In this document: positions 26,362 to 35,194 of the stretch, one piece after another | Position numbering within the stretch: position 1 is the stretch's first letter | Layout: each line of letters opens with the position of its first letter | From: Candidatus Scybalocola faecigallinarum | GTDB lineage: Bacteria > Bacillota > Clostridia > Lachnospirales > Lachnospiraceae | NCBI GenBank assembly: GCA_018711005.1 | Contig: DVIT01000058.1 | Location: forward strand, 1-58,987 | Length of the DNA: 58,987 nucleotides | Direction of reading: 5' to 3' | The notes under the pieces: model-generated | The model's database searches: none | Told to the model about the DNA's origin: nothing | The model's input: the letters and a program-made list of their open reading frames with translations, nothing else | Made by a program: the position numbers and the translations under genes

Positions 26362-27393
26362 TCACTGCTTTAAAATCATCTCCAAGGCCTGCAGGTTTAC
26401 GTCTTCGTGATCGACCTGGCGGGAATAGATCCAGGCGCTGTCCACCAGGGCTTCTTCCAGAGGCCGTCCCATAAGCCACCGGGCGTAGGATAAGGCGGAC
26501 AGTGTGCATACATGAAAGACCATGAGCCGGACCTTTCCTGCCATATCTCGGTCATAGACCGCTCCGGCAAAATACATATAAAGATAATGGGCCGCCACAT
26601 TCACAAACAAATAATCCTGCTTTGCACATCCTTTCAAAAAGCTGCTTTGCGCTTCCGGCGTGTTTGATGATGCGTTTAAAATATCCACGGATTGCTCTAA
26701 AAATTCTTCCCACCCGTCACACACCGGTGTCAAAGAAAAAAGCATGGCCAAACGCCGGGCCATATGAGCCTTATTAAAGGCATTGGGCGACAGCCATTCC
26801 TCCAGCCAGTGGTCTTCGCCGGAAAAGCTTCGCAGCATACGTTTTAAACGGACCGGCAGCAGATATTTTTCATCATACAACATATGAAACAGCCTGCTGC
26901 GCACCCAAAACACATGGGCCATGCCAGGCACCGGCCCGGCCTGTCTGGCCTGCCGGTTGGACAGCCGGTATACCTTTACCCCGGAATGGAGGGAAAAGGG
27001 CCGGGAATCCAGCAGGATCAGCCGGGCCGCCTGGGGGCAGGATAAGGACAGCATGACCTCGTGGACATTTCCATAATCTTCCATATGCCTGGGATAAGTG
27101 CGGCATGTGCGGCACATATGCGCTTTCCCAAGATGATTATAAATATCACACAGGCCCTGCCCGTCCAGCAGCGGACACCGCCCGCTCTCACTTTTAAAGC
27201 GGGCATGCTGAAAGTCCACCGCCGACCGGAGGCGGCTTCCAAAGGCGCCTCCTGCCTTTTTATAAACGTTCAGCGACCGGTCATCAATGGAAATATTCCA
27301 GCCCGCACAGCAGGTTGCAGGACATGCGCCTCCGATGCATGAAAAATTTTTATAATAATGGGGATAATTCACTTGTATTTCTGCTTTTCTCAT
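26362..27393 (-). CDS. FliB-type (flagellin lysine N-methylase family) cysteine-rich protein
   Basis: Cys motifs typical of FliB: CIGGACPATCC near residue 18-28, then RCPLLDGQGLCDIY and MCRTCRTYPRH. In Salmonella FliB methylates flagellin lysines and binds a [4Fe-4S] cluster. The rest is helical without a known domain. Its ATG overlaps the MarR gene stop by 4 bp, so it belongs to the exporter operon upstream, and no flagellar gene is seen in the window. Its natural substrate here may not be flagellin. A hairpin GCGGAAAC / GTTTCCGC lies after the stop (26335-26357) without a T run. Confidence 0.75.
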   Translation of the reverse strand: MRKAEIQVNYPHYYKNFSCIGGACPATCCAGWNISIDDRSLNVYKKAGGAFGSRLRSAVDFQHARFKSESGRCPLLDGQGLCDIYNHLGKAHMCRTCRTYPRHMEDYGNVHEVMLSLSCPQAARLILLDSRPFSLHSGVKVYRLSNRQARQAGPVPGMAHVFWVRSRLFHMLYDEKYLLPVRLKRMLRSFSGEDHWLEEWLSPNAFNKAHMARRLAMLFSLTPVCDGWEEFLEQSVDILNASSNTPEAQSSFLKGCAKQDYLFVNVAAHYLYMYFAGAVYDRDMAGKVRLMVFHVCTLSALSYARWLMGRPLEEALVDSAWIYSRQVDHEDVNLQALEMILKQ

Positions 27394-27824
27394 AAATCTT
27401 CTCCATCAAGATTTTGAATGATCCGCTGAAGGTATCTCAACAGCTGCTCCATTTCTTCCTCCGTAAATCCGCGGCAGAGCTTTTCATCCAGGCGCTGGAA
27501 ATAATCCACAACCTTTCCGGCCTTTTCATGGCCCAGCTCTGTTAATTCGATCAGATTAGACCTGCGGCAGTTTTGAGGGCGGCTTCGCTGGATAAGACCG
27601 TTTTCTTCCAGACGGTCCAGTGTCCTGGACATGTTGGTCACATCCATACGGCAAAGATCCGCCAGCTCCCTTTGGGTCATAGAGCCATTGGTCTTAAGCG
27701 TCCGCAGGATCCTTGGCTGTCCCTGCCCAAGTGTCAGTCCCAGATCCAGAAAATACGGCTTGAGCAGCTGCTTTCTGGCAAACTCAGCATCCATAAGCGC
27801 TTTTCTGATTTCCTTTTTTTCCAT
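27390..27824 (-). CDS. MarR family transcriptional regulator
   Basis: Winged-helix regulator of 144 residues: SMTQRELADLCRMDVTNMSR is the recognition region and LDRLEENGLIQRSR the start of the wing. The ATG at 27824 lies 4 bp after the ABC gene stop, with TTGGAG inside the end of that gene as ribosome site. The open frame further upstream to 28025 overlaps the ABC gene and is not used. It likely represses its own exporter operon; a TACAA-CTA-TTGTA palindrome at that promoter (31495-31507) is a candidate site. Confidence 0.85.
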   Translation of the reverse strand: MEKKEIRKALMDAEFARKQLLKPYFLDLGLTLGQGQPRILRTLKTNGSMTQRELADLCRMDVTNMSRTLDRLEENGLIQRSRPQNCRRSNLIELTELGHEKAGKVVDYFQRLDEKLCRGFTEEEMEQLLRYLQRIIQNLDGEDL

Positions 27825-27828
27825 ATCA

Positions 27829-29733
27829 TCACTCCAATTCAAACTGGCCCATATAAAGCTGATAATAACGGCCCTTTTGCTCCAGCAGAGCCTCGTGGTC
27901 GCCCCTCTCCATGATCTCGCCTTTTTCAAGGACCATGATTGCCTTCGAATTACGCACTGTAGACAGACGGTGTGCAATAACAAACACTGTTCTCCTTTCC
28001 ATAATAGCATCCATGCCCTTTTCAATCAACCGTTCCGTTCGCGTATCTACCGAGCTGGTCGCCTCATCCAAAATCAGCACAGGCGGCTGGGAAATGGCTG
28101 CCCGGGCAATAGCCAGAAGCTGGCGCTGGCCCTGGGACAGATTGGCTCCGTCACCATAAAGCATTGTATTATAGCCATCCGGCAAACGGCGGATAAAGGA
28201 ATCTGCATTGGCAATCTTAGCCGCTTCCCGCACCTCCGCATCTGTGGCATTAAGGCGGCCGTAGCGGATATTATCGGCAATAGTCCCGGTAAACAAATGG
28301 GTTTCCTGGACAACCATGGACAGTGAGCGGCGCAGATCGTCCTTTTTAATATCACGGATATCAATGCCGTCATAAATGATCTGTCCCCCGTCAATTTCAT
28401 AAAACCGGTTGATCAGATTAATGATGGTCGTCTTTCCTGCGCCTGTAGAGCCTACAAAAGCAATCTTTTGTCCCGGCTTGGCATACAGGCTGATGCCATT
28501 TAATATTTGCCGCTCTTTGGTATAGCCGAAAACTACATTTTTAAAATCAACCCGGCCGCACAAAGGCACAAGCATACTCCCATCCCCGGCAGGCACCGCG
28601 CCTTTGGCCAGCATAGAATCATCAAAGGATGTTCCCCCGGGCACTTTCCAGGCAAAATCTCCCGTATACCCGGAAGCCACTTCCATACTTCCATCGTCAT
28701 GAACATTTACATTACAAAGCGTCACTTCCCCGTCGTCGATTTCCACAGGTTCTTCCATCATTTCAAAAATACGCTCCGCGCCGGATAATGCCGCAAGGAG
28801 GAAATTGACCTGGGACGTAAACTGGTTCAGCGGCATAGCGCTTTGGCGCACGTATACCAAATAAGATGCAAGGCTCCCCAGATCAAACATCCCTGCCAGG
28901 GTAAACAGGCCGCCCACACAGGCAGACACTGCATAGTTGGCATAAGACAGGCTCACGACTGAGGGCACCATCATGGAGGAATAGCTTAAGGCGCTGGTGG
29001 ACGCTTTCCGTAAATCTTCATTTCTCCGGCAAAACTCCTCAAAGTCGATCTGCTCATGATTAAAAACCTTTTCAACCTTCTGTCCGGCCACCATTTCCTC
29101 CACAAAGCCGTTAATCCGGCCAAGCTGTTCCTGCTGCCGAGTGAAATACTTTCTGCTGCGCTTTCCGCTGAATTGGATAAGTACAAACATGAAGATCAAA
29201 AACACAATAACAATCAAAGACAGCCGCACGCTAAGCACCAGAAGCATGACAATGGTCCCTGTCACCATAAGAAAGCTTTGGATCAGCATTGTAAAGCTGT
29301 TATTTAAGGCTTCCTGCACCGTATCCACATCATTGGTAAAACGGCTCATCAGATCCCCGTGAGTATGGGCATCAAAATATTTTAAAGGCAGCTTCTGCAC
29401 ATGGGCAAATAAATCCCTTCGGATCTCGCTGACCACCTTTTGTCCGGTAATGACCATAAGCTGATTATAGCCAAACGTCGCCAGTACGCCGCACAAATAC
29501 ATAACGCCCATGGCAGCCACAGCCATGACCAATCCCTTAATATCCCCAGGCAGGATGAAACGATTGATTACCGGCTTTAACAAATAGGTTCCCATAATAT
29601 TGGCTCCGGTGCTGATAAACACAAGGAGGGCCACAAGCGCCAGCATCCATTTATGGTTTCCCATATACTTCATCAATGCTTTCAATGTCTTTTTTGTATT
29701 TTTCGGACGCTTATATCCTACATATCTGGCCAT
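27829..29733 (-). CDS. ABC exporter half-transporter, catalytic subunit
   Basis: Membrane domain of six helices (about residues 20-320) fused to an ATPase domain (about 395-634). Walker A GSTGAGKTT, signature LSQGQRQ and Walker B LILDEATSSVD with an intact catalytic Glu. Between the domains lies a stretch of about 70 residues with a polar insert (VNVHDDGSMEVASGY), longer than usual. It pairs with the gene upstream, whose Walker B lacks the Glu, a standard heterodimeric exporter of drugs or peptides. The start overlaps the upstream stop by one base. Confidence 0.88.
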   Translation of the reverse strand: MARYVGYKRPKNTKKTLKALMKYMGNHKWMLALVALLVFISTGANIMGTYLLKPVINRFILPGDIKGLVMAVAAMGVMYLCGVLATFGYNQLMVITGQKVVSEIRRDLFAHVQKLPLKYFDAHTHGDLMSRFTNDVDTVQEALNNSFTMLIQSFLMVTGTIVMLLVLSVRLSLIVIVFLIFMFVLIQFSGKRSRKYFTRQQEQLGRINGFVEEMVAGQKVEKVFNHEQIDFEEFCRRNEDLRKASTSALSYSSMMVPSVVSLSYANYAVSACVGGLFTLAGMFDLGSLASYLVYVRQSAMPLNQFTSQVNFLLAALSGAERIFEMMEEPVEIDDGEVTLCNVNVHDDGSMEVASGYTGDFAWKVPGGTSFDDSMLAKGAVPAGDGSMLVPLCGRVDFKNVVFGYTKERQILNGISLYAKPGQKIAFVGSTGAGKTTIINLINRFYEIDGGQIIYDGIDIRDIKKDDLRRSLSMVVQETHLFTGTIADNIRYGRLNATDAEVREAAKIANADSFIRRLPDGYNTMLYGDGANLSQGQRQLLAIARAAISQPPVLILDEATSSVDTRTERLIEKGMDAIMERRTVFVIAHRLSTVRNSKAIMVLEKGEIMERGDHEALLEQKGRYYQLYMGQFELE

Positions 29734-31460
29734 TACAGCTCCGCTCCTTCCTTCTGAGATTCATAAATTTCCTGATAAATGGCATTTCCCGCCATCAGCT
29801 CCTCGTGGGTGCCGATGCCGTTAATGCGCCCGTCATCCAGGACAATGATCTTATCGGCATGGCGCACCGAAGAAATTCTTTGGGCAATAATGATCTTTGT
29901 CATATGCGGAAGCTTTTGGGACAGCTGACGGCGGATCTTTCCTTCTGTGGCCGTATCCACAGCGCTGGTGGAATCATCCAGGATCAGCACCTTAGGCTTT
30001 TTAAGAAGGGCCCTGGCAATACACAGGCGCTGCTTCTGGCCGCCGGACACATTAACGCCGCCCTGGCCCATTTCCGTATCATAGCCATGGTCCAGCCGAT
30101 CAATAAATTCATCGGCACAGGCAATCTGGCAGGCTTCCCGTATTTCATCCATAGAAGCATCTTCCTTGCCCCACCGGAGGTTTTCCACTAAAGTGCCGGA
30201 AAACAAGGTGTTTTTCTGAAGTACCATGGCAATAGCATCTCTTAAATGATCCAAAGGATATTCCCGGACCGGATGGCCGTCAATAGACACAACGCCCTTT
30301 GTAGCCTCATAAAGCCTTGGGATCAGCTGGACTAAGGTGGACTTGGCCGAACCGGTCTGACCGATGATCCCCACGGTTTCTCCGGCCTTAATATGGAGGT
30401 TTATATCCGACAGCACATACTCGGCAGCATCCTTTTTATACTTAAAATAAACATGGGAAAATTCAATCTCTCCCCGGGTCACGGAAATATCCGCCGCATT
30501 TTCATCAGTAATATCGATCTTCTCGTCAATAACTTCCACAATACGGCTGGCGCTGGCCAGTGATCGGGTCAGCATCATAAAAACATTGGAAATCATCATC
30601 AGTGAGTTAAGAATCTGAAGAACATAACTTAAAAATCCCGTCAGCTCGCCCACCTGCATGCCGCCTTTATTAATAAGCCGGCCGCCAAACCATAAAATTG
30701 CCAAAATAGTGCCATACATGACCAGCTGCATAGCAGGCATATTTAATGCGGACAACTGAAAAGACTTGCGGGAAACGGACATAAGATTTTCATTCACCTG
30801 GTTAAATTTTTCTTTTTCGTACTCTCCCCGGACACAGGCCTTTACTACCCGGACCGCTGTAAGATTTTCCCGGATAATCCGGTTGACCATATCAATGGCG
30901 GACTGCATTTTTGTATACAAAGGCCGCACATGACTTATGATTTGAAAAAGCAGGAATGCCAAAAGGGGCAGGGCCACCAAAAAGACAATGGCCAACTGGG
31001 CATTAATGGAAAATGCCACCCCTGTGGCAATCACCAGCATAACCGGTCCCCGCACCGCCGGACGCAGGCCTGTTGATACAGAATTTTGTACATTGGTCAC
31101 ATCACTGGTAAGGCGGGTCACTAAAGATGACACCCGAAACCGGTCAATATTGGAAAATGAATAGGCCTGCAGGCGGCGGTATTCTTCCTTCCGAAGCTCC
31201 GCCCCCAGTCCCTGGCCTGCCAGGGCAGAAAACCGGGCACTGCCAATGCCTAAAAGCAGAGCAAGCGCCGCACAGATCAGCATTTGCCCGCCTTTAATAA
31301 AGATCAGCGCCCGATCCCCATTGGCCACGCCCTCGTCCACAATATCCGCCATGATCAGCGGAATGATCAATTCAAAAATAGATTCTGCCACAATGCAGAT
31401 CACTGCCAGAACCGCATACTTTTTGTATTGATGAAAAAACGAAAAAATCCGTTTTATCAT
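29733..31460 (-). CDS. ABC exporter half-transporter, degenerate-site subunit
   Basis: Six membrane helices and an ATPase domain with Walker A GQTGSAKST (Ala in place of the usual Gly), signature VSGGQKQR and Walker B LILDDSTSAVD, where the catalytic Glu is Asp. This is the non-hydrolysing half found in heterodimeric exporters such as LmrC or BmrC types. The ATG at 31460 is chosen because AGAGGTG lies 9 nt before it; a GTG at 31472 is possible. First gene of a tight operon: ABC, ABC, MarR, FliB-like. The cargo is unknown. Confidence 0.87.
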   Translation of the reverse strand: MIKRIFSFFHQYKKYAVLAVICIVAESIFELIIPLIMADIVDEGVANGDRALIFIKGGQMLICAALALLLGIGSARFSALAGQGLGAELRKEEYRRLQAYSFSNIDRFRVSSLVTRLTSDVTNVQNSVSTGLRPAVRGPVMLVIATGVAFSINAQLAIVFLVALPLLAFLLFQIISHVRPLYTKMQSAIDMVNRIIRENLTAVRVVKACVRGEYEKEKFNQVNENLMSVSRKSFQLSALNMPAMQLVMYGTILAILWFGGRLINKGGMQVGELTGFLSYVLQILNSLMMISNVFMMLTRSLASASRIVEVIDEKIDITDENAADISVTRGEIEFSHVYFKYKKDAAEYVLSDINLHIKAGETVGIIGQTGSAKSTLVQLIPRLYEATKGVVSIDGHPVREYPLDHLRDAIAMVLQKNTLFSGTLVENLRWGKEDASMDEIREACQIACADEFIDRLDHGYDTEMGQGGVNVSGGQKQRLCIARALLKKPKVLILDDSTSAVDTATEGKIRRQLSQKLPHMTKIIIAQRISSVRHADKIIVLDDGRINGIGTHEELMAGNAIYQEIYESQKEGAEL

Positions 31461-31494
31461 ATGTAGCTTCACCTCTCCTTTTCATTATTGCATA

Positions 31495-31514
31495 TACAAC
31501 TATTGTAATGTCAA
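31495..31514 (-). promoter_or_regulatory. Exporter operon promoter with palindrome
   Basis: Minus strand TTGACA (31509-31514) is followed at once by TACAA-TAG-TTGTA (31495-31507), a perfect inverted repeat in the spacer, with weak -10 candidates (GCAATA or AATAAT) further on. This is where a MarR-type dimer would block transcription. Confidence 0.45.
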
Positions 31515-31545
31515 TTATTGCAGGCGTCAAGAGGCTGGGCACATA

Positions 31546-31605
31546 AAAAACGGATCCTTTGGTATTTCAAATTCTTAACATTTGAACATCAAAGGATCCG
31601 TTTTT
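31546..31605. terminator. Large hairpin with A/T flanks
   Basis: A 16-bp perfect stem (31546-31561 with 31590-31605) ending in A and T runs encloses a second 7-bp hairpin, TTCAAAT / ATTTGAA (31566-31572, 31580-31586). It could terminate transcription in both directions, although no gene ends close to it on the plus strand. It may insulate the exporter promoter. Confidence 0.5.
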
Positions 31606-31618
31606 ATCAATGGACAAC

Positions 31619-31668
31619 ACTTGACAAAAAAATTGTAAAATGTCTATTCTCCGGAGGTTTTGTCAAGT
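31619..31668. repeat. 11-bp inverted repeat
   Basis: ACTTGACAAAA (31619-31629) and TTTTGTCAAGT (31658-31668) are exact inverse copies with a 28-bp gap. The remaining bases to 31750 show nothing recognisable. The region could be the remains of a small mobile element beside the decayed toxin-antitoxin pair. Confidence 0.4.
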
Positions 31669-31752
31669 ATTTACATGTCAGAGAAAGTCTCCATTAGTAC
31701 GGCTAACACTTAATCCGTCTATTCTTTTCATTATTTTTTATAGGCATTATGA

Positions 31753-31787
31753 TTGACATTGTAAACCAAAGTATCTTTAATATACTT
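31753..31787 (+). promoter_or_regulatory. Promoter of the toxin-antitoxin remnant
   Basis: TTGACA (31753-31758), 17 bp, TTTAAT (31776-31781), then AAAGGTGGTGAT before the ATG at 31804. An inverted repeat AAGTAT (31769-31774) / ATACTT (31782-31787) overlaps the -10, the usual place for antitoxin autorepression. Confidence 0.6.
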
Positions 31788-31803
31788 AAAAGGTGGTGAT
31801 TCT

Positions 31804-32075
31804 ATGGCTACAGCTCCTACTCAAATCAGAATTGATGCAGAAATAAAAAAAAGGCCTCGGATCTATTCAACGATCTCGGCCTTGACATGTCCAGTGCTGT
31901 TAATTTATTTCTTCATCAATGTGTTCTCAGAGGCGGACTTCCGTTTAGTGTTGAACTCCCTCGTTACAGTCAGCGCACACTTGACGCTATGGACGAAGCC
32001 AGACGCATTTCCCATGATCCTGACGTCAAGGGATATACCAATATGAACGACCTTCGGAAGGCACTTGGAGAATAA
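31804..32075 (+). pseudogene. RelB/DinJ-type antitoxin, frameshifted in an A8 run
   Basis: The frame from ATG 31804 reads MATAPTQIRIDAEIKK, then meets eight A residues (31845-31852) and goes out of frame. Adding one A restores a complete protein of about 91 residues with the DinJ body (LFNDLGLDMSSAVNLFLHQ) and the tail (NMNDLRKALGE) ending at TAA 32075. In DinJ the N-terminal part is a ribbon-helix-helix DNA-binding domain and the tail caps the YafQ toxin. The promoter and ribosome site are intact. Slippage at A8 could in principle give some full-length protein. The partner toxin is also broken, so decay is the simpler reading. Confidence 0.8.
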
Positions 32076-32246
32076 GTGTATACTTTAAAATTCACAACCG
32101 CTTACAAAAAAAGCTATAAGCTCATGAAAAAACGTGGTCTTGATCTTTCGCTTTTGGAGATACAGGAACACATGCAGATATTTTTAAACTATAACGGTAT
32201 AAGGCGGAACATTCACGATGAAATGTTCCGCCTTATACCATTATAG
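32076..32246 (+). pseudogene. YafQ-type toxin remnant, truncated
   Basis: GTG 32076 follows the antitoxin stop with no gap. The first 27 or so codons read like the start of YafQ mRNA interferases (KFTTAYKKSYKLMKKRGLDLS). The sequence then loses all similarity, and the frame stops at 32246 after 56 codons, inside an 18-bp hairpin. The catalytic C-terminal part is missing, so no toxin activity is expected. Confidence 0.7.
32196..32239. terminator. 18-bp perfect hairpin at end of toxin remnant
   Basis: The arms 32196-32213 and 32222-32239 are perfect inverse copies around an 8-nt loop. No T run follows directly on either strand. It lies between the toxin remnant (+) and the aldo/keto reductase (-, stop at 32261). 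It may act as a terminator, or be an inserted palindrome that cut the toxin gene. Confidence 0.5.
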
Positions 32247-32260
32247 AAATCCTGACTCCC

Positions 32261-33289
32261 TTACTGCACCGATACCTTTCCTGCCAGTACCTGCTTATAA
32301 TCCTCGTAATTGCGCTCAAGAAGGGACGGCGTATCCAGTCCATAAGGACATTTTGACTTGCACTTTCCGCAGTGGAGGCAATTTTCGATCTTCTTCATCT
32401 TTTCCTGCCATGCCGGTGTCAGCCATGCCTGAGACGGAGCACGGCGCAGCATCAGGGACATACGGGCACAGTTATTGATCTCAATATCCGCCGGACACGG
32501 CATACAGTAGCCGCAGCCCCGACAGAAATTTCCGGACAGCATCCGGCGGTCATTTTCAATAAGCTGTGCAATTTCCGGCGTCATTTCCGGAGGACATGAA
32601 ATATAGGATAAAAATTCATCCAACTCACTTTCCCGCTGCACGCCCCAAATGGGCAGCACATTATCATACCGGGCCAGGTAGGCGTAGGCTGCCGCTGAAT
32701 TTGTGATCAGCCCGCCGGAAAGAGCTTTCATGGCGATAAATCCCATACCGGCTTCTTTACACATGGACACCAGCTCGATATCTTTATCTGTGGCCAGATA
32801 ACAGAACGGGAACTGGAGCGTCTCATAAAGCCCGGACTGGATAGCCTCTTTTGCAACAGCAAGGCGGTGATTGGTAATGCCAATGTGACGGATCTTTCCC
32901 TGAGCCTTAGCCTCAAGCATAGCCTCATAAAGTCCTGTGCCGTCTCCCGGCTTTGGACAAAATGCCGGATTGTGGAACTGATAAATATCAATATGATCTG
33001 TCTGAAGCTTTTCAAGAGATGTTTCCAGGTCCTTCCACAGATCTTCTCCGGTCTGAGCCGGTGTTTTTGTGGCAATGTACACCTGGTCACGGATCCCTTT
33101 CAGCCCTTCTCCCAGCTTTTCCTCGCTGTCAGAATAGGAACGGGCGGTATCAAAAAAATTGATCCCATGGTCATAGGCTTTCCGGATGAGCGCGGCTGCG
33201 TCCGCCTTGGGAATACGCTGTATAGGCAGCGCTCCAAATCCGTTTTTATTGACCGTGATCCCGGTTTTCCCCAATGTAACTTCTGTCAT
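32261..33289 (-). CDS. Aldo/keto reductase with two ferredoxin-type clusters
   Basis: A TIM-barrel aldo/keto reductase (residues 1-270) with catalytic residues in FFDTARSYSDSE (Asp, Tyr), VYIATKT (Lys) and IYQFHNP (His). A C-terminal ferredoxin-like extension carries CRGCGYCMPCPADI and CLHCGKCKSKCPYG, enough Cys for two [4Fe-4S] clusters. Such proteins are common in anaerobes and probably use electrons from ferredoxin as well as NAD(P)H; the substrate is unknown. GGGAGTGG precedes the ATG. glmS lies 20 bp upstream on the same strand and likely shares the transcript. Confidence 0.88.
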   Translation of the reverse strand: MTEVTLGKTGITVNKNGFGALPIQRIPKADAAALIRKAYDHGINFFDTARSYSDSEEKLGEGLKGIRDQVYIATKTPAQTGEDLWKDLETSLEKLQTDHIDIYQFHNPAFCPKPGDGTGLYEAMLEAKAQGKIRHIGITNHRLAVAKEAIQSGLYETLQFPFCYLATDKDIELVSMCKEAGMGFIAMKALSGGLITNSAAAYAYLARYDNVLPIWGVQRESELDEFLSYISCPPEMTPEIAQLIENDRRMLSGNFCRGCGYCMPCPADIEINNCARMSLMLRRAPSQAWLTPAWQEKMKKIENCLHCGKCKSKCPYGLDTPSLLERNYEDYKQVLAGKVSVQ

Positions 33290-33309
33290 TTGTATCCACT
33301 CCCATTTAT

Positions 33310-35136
33310 TTATTCTACGGTAACAGATTTTGCCAGGTTTCTTGGCTGATCCACATCATAGCCTTTGGCCACAGCCACATAATATGCAAATAACTGCAAT
33401 GGTATCGTTGCCACAAGGCCAGTAAACATAGGATAAACCTTTGGCACATAGAATACAAAATCTGCGGTTTTTTCAATGTCTGTGTTGTCCTCATTGGTCA
33501 CGGCAAGAACGAAGGCGCCGCGGCTCTTTACTTCCACCAGGTTGCTGACAATCTTTCCATACAAAGCTTCCTGGGTAACAATGCCGACTACAAGCGTCCC
33601 TTCTTCAATAAGGGCAATGGGGCCGTGCTTTAATTCACCGGCAGCATAGGCCTCGGAATGGACATAGGAAATTTCCTTAAGCTTTAAGGACGCTTCAAGC
33701 GCTGTGGCATAGTCAATACCACGGCCAAGGAAAAAAACATTTTTCAGGCCAATATAGCGGTTGGCCAAATACTGGATATCTTCCTTCTTTTCCAAAAGCG
33801 CTTCGATCTTTTCAGGAAGCTCCTTCAGCTCCTGGAGCATCCGGGCATACTGTGCATCGTCTAAAGTATTTCTCACCCGGCCAAAATACATGCCCAGCAA
33901 ATACAGGGCAGCGACCTGGCTTGTATAGCCTTTCGTTGTTGCCACAGCGATCTCCGGACCGGCCCATGTATAAAGCACATCATCAGCCTCTCTGGCAATA
34001 GAGCTGCCCACCACATTAACAACAGCCAGCGTACGCACACCGTGTTTTTTCGCCTCACGCATTGCCGCCAGAGTATCGGCAGTTTCACCGGACTGGCTGA
34101 TAATGATCACAAGGCAGTGCTCGTCAAGGATAGGATTTCTGTAACGGAACTCGGATGCCAGATCCACTTCCACCGGGATCCTGGAAAGCTGCTCGATCAC
34201 ATACTTGCCTGTAACTCCGGCATGATATGCAGAACCGCAGGCAACAATAAAGATTCTCTGGATCTGACGCAGCTGCTGCGGGGTCATATGAAGTTCTTCA
34301 ATGACGATCTCACCATCTTTAATTCTCGGATTAATGGTATCCCTGACTGCTTTGGGCTGTTCGTGGATCTCCTTCATCATAAAATGCTCGTATCCGCCTT
34401 TTTCAGCAGCAGACACATCCCAAAGGATTTCTGTCACCTCTTTTTCCACAGGCTCCAGTTCCATATTATAAATAGAAACGCCGTCCTTTGTCAGACGCAC
34501 GATCTCTCCATCTTCAAGGATATAAACCTTGCGGGTATATTTAAGCACCGCAGGAATATCAGACGCAATAAAGTTCCCTTCATCAGACAGTCCAACGATC
34601 AGCGGGCTGTCTTTTTTTGCGGCAATGATCTCGTCCGGATTATCTGTACAAAGGATGCCCAGGGCATAGGAGCCTTCCACACGAGTCAGCACCTTGGCTA
34701 CTGTGGAAAGAATATCCCCGTCAAAATAATAATCCATCAGCTGAGCGACCACTTCTGTATCTGTTTCTGACTGAAACGTATAGCCTTTGCGCTCCAGCCG
34801 CTTTTTTAATGCCATATAGTTTTCAATGATCCCATTGTGTACCACGGAAATATTTTCACCGGAGTTCATATGAGGATGGGAATTTACATCCGAAGGAGCG
34901 CCATGAGTTGCCCAGCGAGTATGTCCAATACCCACTGTACCCTTTAAATCCGCTCCATCATGGCAAAGCGCTCTTAAATTTTTGATTTTGCCTTTTGTCT
35001 TTATTACATTTATCTTTTCGCCGTCATAAACTGCCAGGCCCGCAGAGTCGTATCCCCGGTACTCCAGCTTTCCAAGTCCCTCCAGTAAGATGGGGGCGGC
35101 TTCATGAATGCCTATATATCCTACAATACCACACAT
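33310..35136 (-). CDS. glmS: Glutamine-fructose-6-phosphate aminotransferase
   Basis: Makes glucosamine 6-phosphate for peptidoglycan. Start MCGIVGYIG leaves Cys as the N-terminal nucleophile of the glutaminase domain (1-230), followed by two SIS isomerase domains (IVACGSAYHAGV and later VFFLGRGIDY) and the C-terminal QPRNLAKSVTVE. Start 35136 has GGAGG at 8 nt; an upstream in-frame ATG at 35151 is rejected since it would bury Cys1. 608 residues is normal. Only 58 bp separate it from topB, too little for the glmS ribozyme that controls this gene in many Firmicutes. Confidence 0.96.
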   Translation of the reverse strand: MCGIVGYIGIHEAAPILLEGLGKLEYRGYDSAGLAVYDGEKINVIKTKGKIKNLRALCHDGADLKGTVGIGHTRWATHGAPSDVNSHPHMNSGENISVVHNGIIENYMALKKRLERKGYTFQSETDTEVVAQLMDYYFDGDILSTVAKVLTRVEGSYALGILCTDNPDEIIAAKKDSPLIVGLSDEGNFIASDIPAVLKYTRKVYILEDGEIVRLTKDGVSIYNMELEPVEKEVTEILWDVSAAEKGGYEHFMMKEIHEQPKAVRDTINPRIKDGEIVIEELHMTPQQLRQIQRIFIVACGSAYHAGVTGKYVIEQLSRIPVEVDLASEFRYRNPILDEHCLVIIISQSGETADTLAAMREAKKHGVRTLAVVNVVGSSIAREADDVLYTWAGPEIAVATTKGYTSQVAALYLLGMYFGRVRNTLDDAQYARMLQELKELPEKIEALLEKKEDIQYLANRYIGLKNVFFLGRGIDYATALEASLKLKEISYVHSEAYAAGELKHGPIALIEEGTLVVGIVTQEALYGKIVSNLVEVKSRGAFVLAVTNEDNTDIEKTADFVFYVPKVYPMFTGLVATIPLQLFAYYVAVAKGYDVDQPRNLAKSVTVE

Positions 35137-35194
35137 ATCTTTAACCTCCATTCATGGTCAACATTTTATCACGGTCAAAGGAAATTGTCCATGT

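Noticed and set aside
30340-30370. Altered Walker A (GQTGSAKST) as sign of a broken ABC gene
   Set aside because: This subunit is the degenerate half of a heterodimer, and the variant fits that role.
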